Below are positions 25,870 through 34,522 of a stretch of 64,000 nt of DNA, piece after piece. The DNA comes from Chlorogloeopsis sp. ULAP01 (lineage in GTDB: Bacteria > Cyanobacteriota > Cyanobacteriia > Cyanobacteriales > Nostocaceae). The notes below the pieces were generated by a model. That model was given only the letters and a program-made list of their open reading frames with translations, made no database searches and was not told where the DNA came from. The stretch's first letter is position 1. The number at the start of each line of letters is the position of its first letter. The stretch lies in assembly GCF_030381805.1 (NCBI RefSeq), contig NZ_JAUDRH010000005.1, positions 248,001 to 312,000 of the forward strand, written 5' to 3'. The translations under genes and the position numbers were made by a program.

Positions 25870-28800
25870 TTATTCTATTCCCTCAATCCTATCTTCAACC
25901 TCCTGATACAACTCGCGCAAGCGTTCCAAATTACTCTCGCTAGTCTCCCAATAACCGCGTCCATTCACTTCCAACAATGTTGATACAATCTTGCGGAAAG
26001 AATGAGGGTTCATGTTCATCAACCGCTTCTGCATCTGTTGATCTTCAATAAACGTGGTGTTCACATCCTCGTAAACCCAATTATCCACTGCACCCGCAGT
26101 CGCACTCCAACCCATTGTATTTACCAACCGCTTGGAGAGTTCGCGCACACCCTCATAACCGTGAGATAGCATCCCTTCGTACCACTTGGGATTTAACAAT
26201 TTGGTACGGGCATCCAAACGCACGGTTTCTGATAATGTTCGCACTTGAGCATTGGCAGTAGTCGTATCTGCAATGTAGGATGCTGGTGTTTTACCATCGC
26301 CACGCAGACTTGAGACAACTTTAGTGGGATCGGAGTCGAAGTAGTGGGAAACGTCAGTTAAGCTAATTTCGGAAGAGTCGAGGTTTTGGAAAGTTGCTTC
26401 AGCTGTTTTTAAGGAACTTTCAAAAATCTTGCGAGATTCTTCCATCGTACCGGGGCTATCAGCACTGAAGGCAAAAGATTTCCGATTTAGGTACATTTCC
26501 TGCAATTCGGCTTCGCTTTCCCAAGTGCTGTTTTCCACTGCCAAGTTGATGTTTGACGAGTAGGAACCAGATGCGTTGGAGAAGACGCGAGTCGCTGCTT
26601 GTCGCAGGTTAATTCCCATTTCCTCTGCTTGTTGCAAAGCGTGTTTGCGGACATAGTTCATTTCCACAGGTTCATCCGCTTCTGCTGCCATTTTCACCGC
26701 TTGATCTAGCAGGTTCATCTGGTTGATAAACAAGTCGCGGAATACGCCAGAACAGTTGATCACAACGTCAATTCTCGGACGTCCCAACTCTTCTAAAGGT
26801 ATTAATTCTAACTTGTTCACTCTTCCTAAGGCATCAGGAACCGGGCGCGCACCAACCATCCACATGATTTGTGCCAGTGATTCTCCGTAGGTTTTGATGT
26901 TATCTGTTCCCCAAAGTACTGAGGCGATGGTTTCGGGATACTTACCACCGTTTTCGGCCATGTGCCGCACTAACAGCCGATCTACAACAATTTTGGCTGA
27001 TTGTACTGCTGCCTGGGTAGGTATAGCTTGGGGATCTAGGGCGTGGATATTTTTACCTGTGGGTAATACATCCGGGTTGCGGATGGGATCGCCACCAGGC
27101 CCAGGTAAAATGTACTCACCTTCCAAGCCTTGAAGTAATGCACCGAGTTCGTTGTCTGCACAAACTTGCTGTAAGCAGAATTCCAGATACTCAAATAGCG
27201 GTTTTAATGCCGCAGTATCAACCTTGGTGTAACCAGCTTGATGCAGGGCTTCTACCCAAGGTTCCTTTTTACCCATGTTAAAGAAGTTGAGTTTGGAAAC
27301 GAAGGAAACTCTGCCTTCTGCGTCGGTTTGCTCTTTGACAAGGGCGGAAACTGCGGCGCGGGTTGCCATCGTGATGTCTTGCAGCAGTTGGACATCTTCT
27401 AAAACACCTAAGTCGTTGTTTTTGTAAATCTCGTCAATATCCCGTCCAACGCTATTGGCAATAATACGGGGCAAGCTTTGAATTTCTTCTTCTGTACGAT
27501 CTAAGCCAGCAATGTTGACGAGTGTAGCAACTGCTTCTTCTGCACTCGGTGGTTTGCCAACGACGTGTAAACCGCAAGGCAACAGTCGCGATTCAATTTC
27601 CATCAACTTCCGGTACACCATGCCAACGATATGATCTCGCTCATCAGCGCTCATATCTTTGGCATCGATTTCCGGCAAATTAATGTCTTTGTCTAGGTTC
27701 ACCATCCGGCACTTGTCCATGATGGTGTTGACAATCGGAATACAGCGTCCAGTATCTTTCAAGGTTTGGTAAGAACCAATTAAATCGCTGAGTTCTTTTA
27801 AACCCTTGTATAAACCAGCATTTTCTGCTGGCGGAGTTAAGTAAGAAATTGTCTCAGCGTAGCCGCGACGCTTGGCAATTGTTGCCTCGCTAGGGTTATT
27901 AGCTGCGTAGTAATACAGATTGGGAATTGTACCAATTAGATTATCTGGATAACATTCGCCAGACATACCCATTTGTTTCCCTGGCATAAATTCCAAGGAA
28001 CCATGAGTACCGAAGTGCAGTACGGCATCAGCTTTCCAAATTTGTTCTAGGTAAGTGTAGTAAGCAGCAAAACCGTGATGGGGGCTGGCAGAACGGGAGA
28101 ACAACAACCGCATCGGATCGCCTTCGTAACCGAAGGTAGGCTGAACGCCGATAAAGACGTTGCCAAAGTGCTTGCCGTATACTAGTAGGTTTTGCCCATC
28201 GCTATTTAAATGTCCGGGAGGTGGCCCCCAGTTCTCTTCTAAACGCTGGGAGTAGGGAGTAAATTCTTCGTACTCAGGCACGGACATCCGATAGGCAATG
28301 TTCAGTTCAGGGCTGCTGTACTGTGCCTGCGCGTCGTGGATTACTTCTTGCATGAGCGCCTGAGCATTTTCTGGCAAATCTTGCACATCATAGCCGTTGT
28401 TTTTGAGTGCTTTCATTACCTCGTAGATGGAACCGAATACATCCAAGTAAGCGGCGGTTCCCACATTACCCTTGTCAGGTGGGAAGCTGAAAACGGTGAT
28501 TGCTACTTTCTTGTCCAGCTTGGGTTTGCGACGCAAGTTTGCCCATTTCAGCGCTCGTTGCGCTACTGCTTCAATCCGATCTTGGAGAGCGATCGCTTTT
28601 CCTGTAGTGCCATCCCGTCCTGATAAAATTATCGGCTCAATTGCCCCATCCAATTCGGGAATGGCTATTTGCAAAGCTACTTGAATTGGGTGTAAACCTA
28701 AATCGCTATCTAGCCACTCTTCGGTAGTTTGGAATACCAAGGGTAGGGCTACCATGTAAGGACGATTTAGCCGCTTTAGTGCTTCAATTGCCTTAGGATG

Positions 28801-29913
28801 ATCTTGCCGTGCCGGGCCACCTACTAACGCAAAACCTGTTAAAGATATTACTCCATCAACCAAGGGATTAGGTACTGGGGAATGGGTAGCAGGGATTGGA
28901 TTTTTCCCAGTCCCCATTCCCCGATCCCCTGTCCCCTTATCGTAGAAATAGGCATCCACAGGCTTAGAAAAGTCTAAACCACCAGCAAATACGGGAATTA
29001 CCCTTGCACCCATTGCTTCTAGTTCTTGCACCATAGCCACGTAATGAGCATCATCACCTGTCACTAAGTGCGTGCGCTGTAACACCAAGCCAATACAGGG
29101 CGCTAGAGGATCTTTCAAATCTTGGGAAATATCCTGGCGGCTATTGTACCAGTTGAGGTATTCTTTGACATCCTCGAACATTGTTGTGGCTAAAGGATGC
29201 CAAATTCCCATATCAGGATAAACGACCGGCTCTTGATATTGGAAAAGTGCAAAATTTTGTTTATCTAGATCTTTTAATACGTATTTATCAGCTAGCATCA
29301 GCAAGAAGTTTCCTAAATTTTCTGGAGAACCTCCTAGCCAATACTGAAAACTGAGCATGAAGTTTCTGGCGTCTTGTGCTTTGTCCATTGGTAGGAACTT
29401 CAGCACTTGTGGCAGAGTCCTTAGTAGCTTCAGCATTGCATCTTCAAACCCAGCGCCGGATTTTTCCTTGCGCTTGCGCATAAATTGCGCAATTGCACTC
29501 TTAGACTGCCCTAACTGTGCCATTGAGAAGCTGCCCATCTTGTTTAGGCGCATTACTTCTGGCATAGACGGGAAGACTACGGCAACGTCAAGGCGATCGC
29601 GATGTGGTTTTACGGCTTCTACTACCTTTTGGGCTAAGTCTTCAATAAAAATAAGTGAAGCGATGAATATATTGGCAGTCTCGACATCTTTTTTGAACTC
29701 CTCGTAGTTCTCAGCAGAACGGAGTTCTTCAATCAAGTATCCACTAATTTCAATCGCCACCTTGGGATTTTTTTCGTTAATCGCCCTAACCGCTTGTGAC
29801 AATGCACTCTGGTACTGGGACTCTAACACGACATAGACCACCTTAATTAAATGACGCCCCCGTAGGTCATCGGGCGCAATATGTCTAATGGTGGACTTGA
29901 CGTGGGTGAACAT
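25870..29913 (-). CDS. chlH: Magnesium chelatase subunit H
   Basis: The porphyrin-binding subunit that, with ChlI and ChlD, inserts Mg2+ into protoporphyrin IX, the first committed step of chlorophyll synthesis. From the ATG at 29913 the protein is 1347 aa (MFTHVKSTIRHIAPDDLRGR), about 17 longer than I expect for cyanobacterial ChlH. GGAGCCGAGGAAG just before the ATG supports this start; the open frame upstream has no family similarity. Conserved blocks include the cobaltochelatase/CobN-type FGTHGSLEFMPGKQMGMSGE, WGTDNIKTYGESLAQIMWM and SYSSNINLAVENSTWESE. At 28862-28940 an extra segment (GTGDRGMGTGKNPIPATHS) is inserted between VDAYFYD and LVDGVISLTGF, encoded by an intergenic-type repeat. 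chlI and chlD are not in the window. Confidence 0.97.
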   Translation of the reverse strand: MFTHVKSTIRHIAPDDLRGRHLIKVVYVVLESQYQSALSQAVRAINEKNPKVAIEISGYLIEELRSAENYEEFKKDVETANIFIASLIFIEDLAQKVVEAVKPHRDRLDVAVVFPSMPEVMRLNKMGSFSMAQLGQSKSAIAQFMRKRKEKSGAGFEDAMLKLLRTLPQVLKFLPMDKAQDARNFMLSFQYWLGGSPENLGNFLLMLADKYVLKDLDKQNFALFQYQEPVVYPDMGIWHPLATTMFEDVKEYLNWYNSRQDISQDLKDPLAPCIGLVLQRTHLVTGDDAHYVAMVQELEAMGARVIPVFAGGLDFSKPVDAYFYDKGTGDRGMGTGKNPIPATHSPVPNPLVDGVISLTGFALVGGPARQDHPKAIEALKRLNRPYMVALPLVFQTTEEWLDSDLGLHPIQVALQIAIPELDGAIEPIILSGRDGTTGKAIALQDRIEAVAQRALKWANLRRKPKLDKKVAITVFSFPPDKGNVGTAAYLDVFGSIYEVMKALKNNGYDVQDLPENAQALMQEVIHDAQAQYSSPELNIAYRMSVPEYEEFTPYSQRLEENWGPPPGHLNSDGQNLLVYGKHFGNVFIGVQPTFGYEGDPMRLLFSRSASPHHGFAAYYTYLEQIWKADAVLHFGTHGSLEFMPGKQMGMSGECYPDNLIGTIPNLYYYAANNPSEATIAKRRGYAETISYLTPPAENAGLYKGLKELSDLIGSYQTLKDTGRCIPIVNTIMDKCRMVNLDKDINLPEIDAKDMSADERDHIVGMVYRKLMEIESRLLPCGLHVVGKPPSAEEAVATLVNIAGLDRTEEEIQSLPRIIANSVGRDIDEIYKNNDLGVLEDVQLLQDITMATRAAVSALVKEQTDAEGRVSFVSKLNFFNMGKKEPWVEALHQAGYTKVDTAALKPLFEYLEFCLQQVCADNELGALLQGLEGEYILPGPGGDPIRNPDVLPTGKNIHALDPQAIPTQAAVQSAKIVVDRLLVRHMAENGGKYPETIASVLWGTDNIKTYGESLAQIMWMVGARPVPDALGRVNKLELIPLEELGRPRIDVVINCSGVFRDLFINQMNLLDQAVKMAAEADEPVEMNYVRKHALQQAEEMGINLRQAATRVFSNASGSYSSNINLAVENSTWESEAELQEMYLNRKSFAFSADSPGTMEESRKIFESSLKTAEATFQNLDSSEISLTDVSHYFDSDPTKVVSSLRGDGKTPASYIADTTTANAQVRTLSETVRLDARTKLLNPKWYEGMLSHGYEGVRELSKRLVNTMGWSATAGAVDNWVYEDVNTTFIEDQQMQKRLMNMNPHSFRKIVSTLLEVNGRGYWETSESNLERLRELYQEVEDRIEGIE
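28862..28940 (-). repeat. In-frame intergenic-type repeat inside chlH
   Basis: On the plus strand this reads GGTACTGGGGAATGGGTA, a centre (GATTTTT), then CCCAGTCCCCATTCCCC and GATCCCCTGTCCCC. Those words are the same as the spacer repeats at 3375-3420 and 45272-45425. It replaces a short loop between VDAYFYD and LVDGVISLTGF. Confidence 0.8.
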
Positions 29914-30232
29914 GCTTCCTCGGCTCCTTTGATGCGTGTTCTCTACTCCAGAAGTTCTGAGGGGCAATTGCCGCCTTTCAGACTTCCTCTCTATAGGCAA
30001 TCTGAGTTTTGTTTTATCAGAAAAAGCTTGCTCACAGGCGATTTTGTCGCTTATCTGACACAAAACGATATAAATAATTAAATACTTTGTTACAAATATT
30101 GACAAGAAAAAAAGTGATTACTTGCTTAAGTATAAATTTTTGTTAAATAAATCTATTTTCCACTTTTGCCTTCTAAAATCTTCACCCTGCCCTCTGCCTT
30201 TAGCAAACACACCATCACCAGCCAATCAAAAA
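29914..30232. other. 319-bp divergent promoter region between chlH and the LpxB-like gene
   Basis: AT-rich. It contains the chlH ribosome-binding site (29915-29928) and presumably the promoters of two divergent genes. The stretch 30100-30232 remains open in frame with the downstream gene but has no protein similarity. No structured RNA is evident. Confidence 0.45.
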
Positions 30233-31510
30233 ATGACTATGCCAGCAGTTGATATTGTAATTCTCTCAAATGGCCCTGGAGAAGTAACGACTTGGGTACG
30301 CCCAGTAGTGCGAGCATTACGTCAGCAGCTGGGAGATGACCGTTCAAAAGTAAGAATTTCAGTGATTTTATCGCCTTGCCCTAACGCCACTGGTAAAGAA
30401 ACCGATATAGCCAGTTCTTACCCAGAAGTAGATAGAGTGCAGTCAGCAAAGCATTTTTGGCGTTTTTTACTTTCGGGAAAAACCGATGAAAATTGGGATT
30501 GGAGAAGTCGAGGTGTAGTTGTTTTTCTTGGTGGAGATCAATTTTTTCCTGTAGTTATTGGCAAAAGGCTTGGTTATAGTACGGTTGTTTACGCGGAATG
30601 GGAGGCACGCTGGCATAGTTTAATCAATCGCTTTGGGGTAATGAAGCCAGAAGTTTACGCTAGAGCATCGCAGAAATATGCCCATAAATTTACCGTTGTT
30701 GGGGATTTGATGGCAGAAGCAGCTAGTGATTCGTCATTAGTCATTAATCATTTGTCTATGGTAGAAAACCAAGGACAAATGACTGAACTGATAGGTTTAC
30801 TCCCTGGTTCTAAGGCGGCAAAGTTATCTCAGGGAGTACCTCTGACTTTAGCAGCAGCAGAATATATTCACGCCAAAAGGCCACAAACTAGATTTGTCAT
30901 TCCTGTAGCGCCGACTTTAGATTTAAACACTTTAGCTAGTTTTGCCAATCCCCAGAAAAACCCTTTTGTGAAAACTTTCGGTTTTTCGTCAGCAGAATTA
31001 TTTCACTATGAGGCTCCTGTACTTAAAACCGCAACTGGTTTAACTATCGAACTGTTAACTAAAAATCCTGCCTACGATATGCTGTCCAAGTGTTGTATGT
31101 GCTTAACAACCGTAGGAGCAAATACAGCTGAACTAGGTTCTTTAGCAGTGCCAATGATTGTTTTGCTTCCCACTCAACAATTAGATGCGATGAGAGCTTG
31201 GGATGGTTTGCCAGGATTGCTAGCAAATTTACCTGGCGTAGGTTCTGCCTTTGCTAAAGCTATCAACTGGTTATTTTTGAGGCGTAAAGGTTTATTAGCA
31301 TGGCCTAACATCTGGGCGCAAGAAATGATTGTGCCAGAACTGGTAGGAAAACTTCAGCCGCAAGAGGTAGCGGAAATAGTATTAGATTATTTGACTTATC
31401 CCGAAAAACTAGACGAAATACGAGCCAAGTTGCGCGGCATTAGAGGAGAAACTGGTGCAGCGCAAAAACTTGCACAGTTGGTGTGTGAGGAGATAGGAGC
31501 TAGGGGCTAG
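30233..31510 (+). CDS. LpxB-like glycosyltransferase with a repeat-derived insert
   Basis: A 425-aa relative of lipid-A-disaccharide synthase (LpxB fold, GT19-like). It starts MTMPAVDIVILSNGPGEVTTW and has the C-terminal nucleotide-sugar region NTAELGSLAVPMIVLLPTQQ. Cyanobacteria carry both a canonical LpxB and paralogues such as this one, whose reaction is unproven; it may transfer a UDP-sugar to a lipid. At about 30725-30790 an in-frame segment (SDSSLVINHLSMVENQGQM) is encoded by CATTAGTCATTAATCATTTG, a spacer-type repeat, inserted ahead of LIGLLPGSKAAKLSQGVP. The frame is open from a TTG at 30122, but I prefer the ATG at 30233, or 30239. Divergent from chlH. Confidence 0.85.
   Translation: MTMPAVDIVILSNGPGEVTTWVRPVVRALRQQLGDDRSKVRISVILSPCPNATGKETDIASSYPEVDRVQSAKHFWRFLLSGKTDENWDWRSRGVVVFLGGDQFFPVVIGKRLGYSTVVYAEWEARWHSLINRFGVMKPEVYARASQKYAHKFTVVGDLMAEAASDSSLVINHLSMVENQGQMTELIGLLPGSKAAKLSQGVPLTLAAAEYIHAKRPQTRFVIPVAPTLDLNTLASFANPQKNPFVKTFGFSSAELFHYEAPVLKTATGLTIELLTKNPAYDMLSKCCMCLTTVGANTAELGSLAVPMIVLLPTQQLDAMRAWDGLPGLLANLPGVGSAFAKAINWLFLRRKGLLAWPNIWAQEMIVPELVGKLQPQEVAEIVLDYLTYPEKLDEIRAKLRGIRGETGAAQKLAQLVCEEIGARG
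30725..30790 (+). repeat. In-frame TGAC/AATGAC-type repeat inside the LpxB-like gene
   Basis: Contains GTCATTAGTCATTAATCATT, the complement of the spacer words AATGACTAATAACTAATGAC (19618-19637, 57765-57785), and GGACAAATGAC. The protein just after it resumes the conserved IGLLPGSKAAK. Confidence 0.65.
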
Positions 31511-31614
31511 AAGAGGGAAAGGGGCGTGGGGACACGGAGACACAGAGAATCGTGCTTGACATTCTTGCCCCTGGTGCTCCCCTGCTCCTCTCCTTCTTTC
31601 CCAGTCCCCAGTCC
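31511..31614. repeat. Low-complexity spacer repeat
   Basis: A purine-rich run (AAGAGGGAAAGGGGCGTGGG) is followed by a pyrimidine-rich run (CTCTCCTTCTTTCCC, AGTCCCCAGTCCC). It lies between the convergent ends of the LpxB-like gene and the next gene. Confidence 0.65.
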
Positions 31615-32004
31615 CTAATCCCCAGAAGACTTCCCATCCCGTCGTCCCAATTCGTACACGCTGCAACCGACACAGGCGAGTATGCCCATGCTAATTGCCC
31701 AGCTACGTCCTAAACTTAGTTCGACTAACCAATTACATAAAGTACCGATGCCAAGAAAAGGCAAAATACTAAACAATGAGGCGTAGAAAGCGTTTTGCGA
31801 TTCTCTTGCTTGGCGAGTCTTTTCAAATTCTGACTGGCTTGTATAAAGCGATCGCTCGGCAAAGTTAAACCAGCGATTGAGCATTTCGATTACCCATTCA
31901 CTGACTGGGGAAAAACCCAAGTATAGCGCCAAAGACCATAAACTAGTTCCGGCTATTGCTACTGCATCCAAGTCAAAGCTAAAAGGCAATATCTCAGTCA
32001 GCAT
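31615..32004 (-). CDS. Small conserved membrane protein of unknown function
   Basis: A 129-aa protein with a hydrophobic N-terminal stretch (AVAIAGTSLWSLALYLGF), an amphipathic middle segment (MLNRWFNFAERSLYTSQSEF), and a pair of helices (YASLFSILPFLGIGTLCNWL, SWAISMGILACVGCSVYELG). I count three membrane segments. The stop codon lies at the edge of the repeat at 31511-31614, so the last residues (RRDGKSSGD) may be repeat-derived. No named family recognised. It is next to, and in the same direction as, the ketopantoate reductase-like gene, 77 bp away. Confidence 0.7.
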   Translation of the reverse strand: MLTEILPFSFDLDAVAIAGTSLWSLALYLGFSPVSEWVIEMLNRWFNFAERSLYTSQSEFEKTRQARESQNAFYASLFSILPFLGIGTLCNWLVELSLGRSWAISMGILACVGCSVYELGRRDGKSSGD

Positions 32005-32081
32005 TTTATGTGGGAGTCCTGCAAAAATTAAATTTTTCTTTAAATACTAACTCCTGTTCTGCCCCTGTAACCCATACCCTG

Positions 32082-33029
32082 TTACTTATTAAAGTCTCTA
32101 CTTTTAGCATCCAAAAACTTCAACTGATGATACACACAACTAATTTGTGGCAAATTTACACCAACAGCAAGCGCTTTCCTTAATGGATTACCAAAAATTG
32201 CTTCTACTTCCAATGGACGCCCCTCATCGTAGTCTATCTTCATACTGGTGCGATAAGGCTTCATTTTATCGGTATACTCAAGCATTTGGGCAATGAAGCG
32301 ATCGTCTATCGTCCTACCAGAAGTTTTGGCTCCGGCGACAACTTCGTACATCAAATTTTCCACCAATTTACGAGTATAAGCATCTGCCATTAATTCACGT
32401 GTTGTAGCGTTGAGAATCACAGATAGCCCATTATAAGGAATATTCCACACCAATTTTTGCCAACGTGCCAAAAGTAAATCTTCAGCTAAATCAATCGCAA
32501 TACCAGCACGCTCAAAGTCATTACCTATTTGCCGCATTCTGTCTGTATTGCCTACTGCCTGATAGTCAGGAGCGTACTCTCCCAAGGTAACTTTTCCATA
32601 ATCGAGGTGGCAAATATGACCTGGCCCCAATTTATTAGAACACAAAAAGCATAATCCACCGATTACCTTATGATTACCAACAATATCAGCTATTTCCTCT
32701 TCAATCCCCAACCCATTCTGCAGTACTAAAGCTACGCCATTATCTTTGAGCACATGAGGCAACATCTGTGGCAGCAAATGATTTTGTGTTGTTTTTAAGG
32801 CAACTACTACCACATCACAACCCGGCATCTTCTCAACGTCACAGTAGGCTTTAACTTGGGTAAGTGCAAAGTTTCCATCTTTTGACTCGACGACTAAACC
32901 ATTTTTAGTTACGTGTTCAAAGTCACTTTTAAGTAAAAAATGTACATCCAATCCAGCTTGTTGCAGTCTAGCACCGTAGAATCCACCTAAAGCGCCCGTT
33001 CCGAGAATGGCGTATCTGCGCTCCAACAT
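32082..33029 (-). CDS. Ketopantoate reductase (ApbA/PanE) family protein
   Basis: A 315-aa NADPH-dependent dehydrogenase. Rossmann fold GTGALGGFYGARL at residues 10-22, the family motif VALKTTQN around residue 78 and LQNGLGIEEEI around 100. The C-terminal helical domain contains the lysine and Asn segment RWQKLVWNIPYNGLSVILNA. PanE reduces 2-dehydropantoate to pantoate for coenzyme A synthesis, but the family has paralogues with other 2-keto acid substrates and cyanobacteria often carry several, so I give no symbol. Starts at ATG 33029. Confidence 0.88.
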   Translation of the reverse strand: MLERRYAILGTGALGGFYGARLQQAGLDVHFLLKSDFEHVTKNGLVVESKDGNFALTQVKAYCDVEKMPGCDVVVVALKTTQNHLLPQMLPHVLKDNGVALVLQNGLGIEEEIADIVGNHKVIGGLCFLCSNKLGPGHICHLDYGKVTLGEYAPDYQAVGNTDRMRQIGNDFERAGIAIDLAEDLLLARWQKLVWNIPYNGLSVILNATTRELMADAYTRKLVENLMYEVVAGAKTSGRTIDDRFIAQMLEYTDKMKPYRTSMKIDYDEGRPLEVEAIFGNPLRKALAVGVNLPQISCVYHQLKFLDAKSRDFNK

Positions 33030-33224
33030 TTCCTAAAAAAAGAAGAGAGAATTAAGAACTTATTATGGCTTCTAGCTTCTCAATGGTAAACAGCGAGAAT
33101 AATCTTGAGTATGTTTGAGAGTATTAGTTTCTGCTAATGATTCCCATTACTTAATCAAAAGCAACACTAATTTACATTTATTTAATATTTTATTTAAAAT
33201 CTTTCTAATATTAAGGTGAAATAA

Positions 33225-33626
33225 ATGGCTGATATAGTTGATATTGCTGTTAATGCGGATTCTTTTAAGACTCTAGTAACTGCTGTACAAGCGGCAGGAT
33301 TGGTAGAAACATTAAAAAGCCCTGGCCCATTTACAGTTTTTGCACCCACAGATGATGCTTTTGCCAAATTACCACCTGGAACTATCCAAACTTTAGTACA
33401 GAATATTCCCCAACTAACAAGAATTTTAAAGTATCATGTTGTACCTGGAAAACTTAAAAAGGATGATTTAGCAAAACTTGGCACTGTGACTTCTGTCGAA
33501 GGTTCAACAATTAATATTGATTGTTCTGATGGATTTGAAGTTAAAAATGCTACTGTTTTAGCAGCAGATATAGAAGCTGACAATGGCGTAATTCACGTTA
33601 TCGACACAGTGATTCTCATGGGGTAG
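33225..33626 (+). CDS. Fasciclin (FAS1) domain protein
   Basis: A 133-aa protein made of a single FAS1 domain. It has the H1 region GPFTVFAPTDDAFAKLP and H2 region NGVIHVIDTVILMG with the typical YHVVPGK segment between. FAS1 domains mediate adhesion or protein contacts. There is no signal peptide; the protein starts directly MADIVDIAVNADSFKTLV, as in many cyanobacterial one-domain members that are predicted cytoplasmic. AAGGTGAAATAA lies directly before the ATG. A hairpin GGTGGG/CCCACC (33647-33665) follows the stop by about 20 bases. Confidence 0.93.
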   Translation: MADIVDIAVNADSFKTLVTAVQAAGLVETLKSPGPFTVFAPTDDAFAKLPPGTIQTLVQNIPQLTRILKYHVVPGKLKKDDLAKLGTVTSVEGSTINIDCSDGFEVKNATVLAADIEADNGVIHVIDTVILMG

Positions 33627-34061
33627 TTGAATATTTGGTATACAAAGGTGGGTAAGCTTCCCACCCCTAAAGACTCAAAAATTTAATTATAAATTTAAAT
33701 ATAAAATTTATTAGCTGACACTAAAGATAGTAATAATTGATTTATAGAGTAAATATTTAATTTTCAGTAAACTGACACAACTAATTTGGTTTATTAAGAG
33801 TAACTAGCAGGTGAAGTTGAACAGAGAATAACTAACTTACAATAATGATGTTATTTGTTGCAAACTCAACTAAATAACCTAACATAATTTTGACCTATAA
33901 GTTGATTTTTTATGATGTTAATTTTCAGTTGCAAATGAGTATATATTCAAATTCATTAATTTATTTTACAATGTCAGCAAGTGGTACTCATGCTTTATAT
34001 TTCATTATTTAATGTAGTTATTAAGTAACTTATACTAAATTGACATTACCTCCACAAAATA
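33627..34061. other. 435-bp AT-rich spacer
   Basis: After the hairpin at 33647-33665 the sequence is AT-rich, with no gene, no HIP1 site and no clear repeat. It may hold the promoter of the small membrane protein at 34062. Confidence 0.45.
33647..33665 (+). terminator. Short hairpin after the fasciclin gene
   Basis: Stem GGTGGG / CCCACC with loop TAAGCTT, beginning 20 bases after the stop. No U-run follows, so termination is only possible. Confidence 0.4.
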
Positions 34062-34391
34062 ATGCTTGATTTTCATAGCTTAAGTGAGTTTTCCCGCGTG
34101 AACTGTGTTAGCATTTGCGCATTTCTGGTGCCAGCAAACTTGCTTGCCACCATTTTGACGATGATTTTCGCCGCACTCCGTCGCCCATCACATCAAGTCT
34201 GGCAAGCCGCAGGGGTAGCTTGCCTTTTTGCTTTAGTCATGGTTTTGCACGTTTATAGTTGGTTTGCGATCGGTGTGGTAATGGCTCCTACCTATATTTT
34301 GCTGTGGCTGGCGATAACCTGTTTGTTTTGTAATTTGGGAGCAATTTTGTTTTGCAGGCGTCACTTCAACATCACAAGCTTTGGAAGTTAA
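34062..34391 (+). CDS. Small membrane protein of unknown function
   Basis: A 109-aa protein with three hydrophobic helices: VSICAFLVPANLLATILTMI, AAGVACLFALVMVLHVYSWF and MAPTYILLWLAITCLFCNLG. Between the first two is a basic loop (AALRRPSHQVW). The C-terminus is short and polar. I do not recognise a named family; the even hydrophobicity, codon use and an ATG start at 34062 support a real gene. It stands alone, convergent with murJ. Confidence 0.7.
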   Translation: MLDFHSLSEFSRVNCVSICAFLVPANLLATILTMIFAALRRPSHQVWQAAGVACLFALVMVLHVYSWFAIGVVMAPTYILLWLAITCLFCNLGAILFCRRHFNITSFGS

Positions 34392-34392
34392 G

Positions 34393-34505
34393 TAGAGGGC
34401 AGATGGCAGAAGGGAAATTAGGTAATAGGGGATAGGGGACAGGAGACAGATGAGTTTAATAGTTCTGTTCCCCATAACTTTTTCCCTGCCTTGGTGTAAA
34501 TAGAT
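34393..34505. repeat. Low-complexity spacer repeat
   Basis: Contains GTAGAGGGCAGATGGCAGAA and ATAGGGGATAGGGGACAGGA; the first matches the insert in the kinase gene at 18700. Confidence 0.65.
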
Positions 34506-34522
34506 GATGACAGATGCTTATC

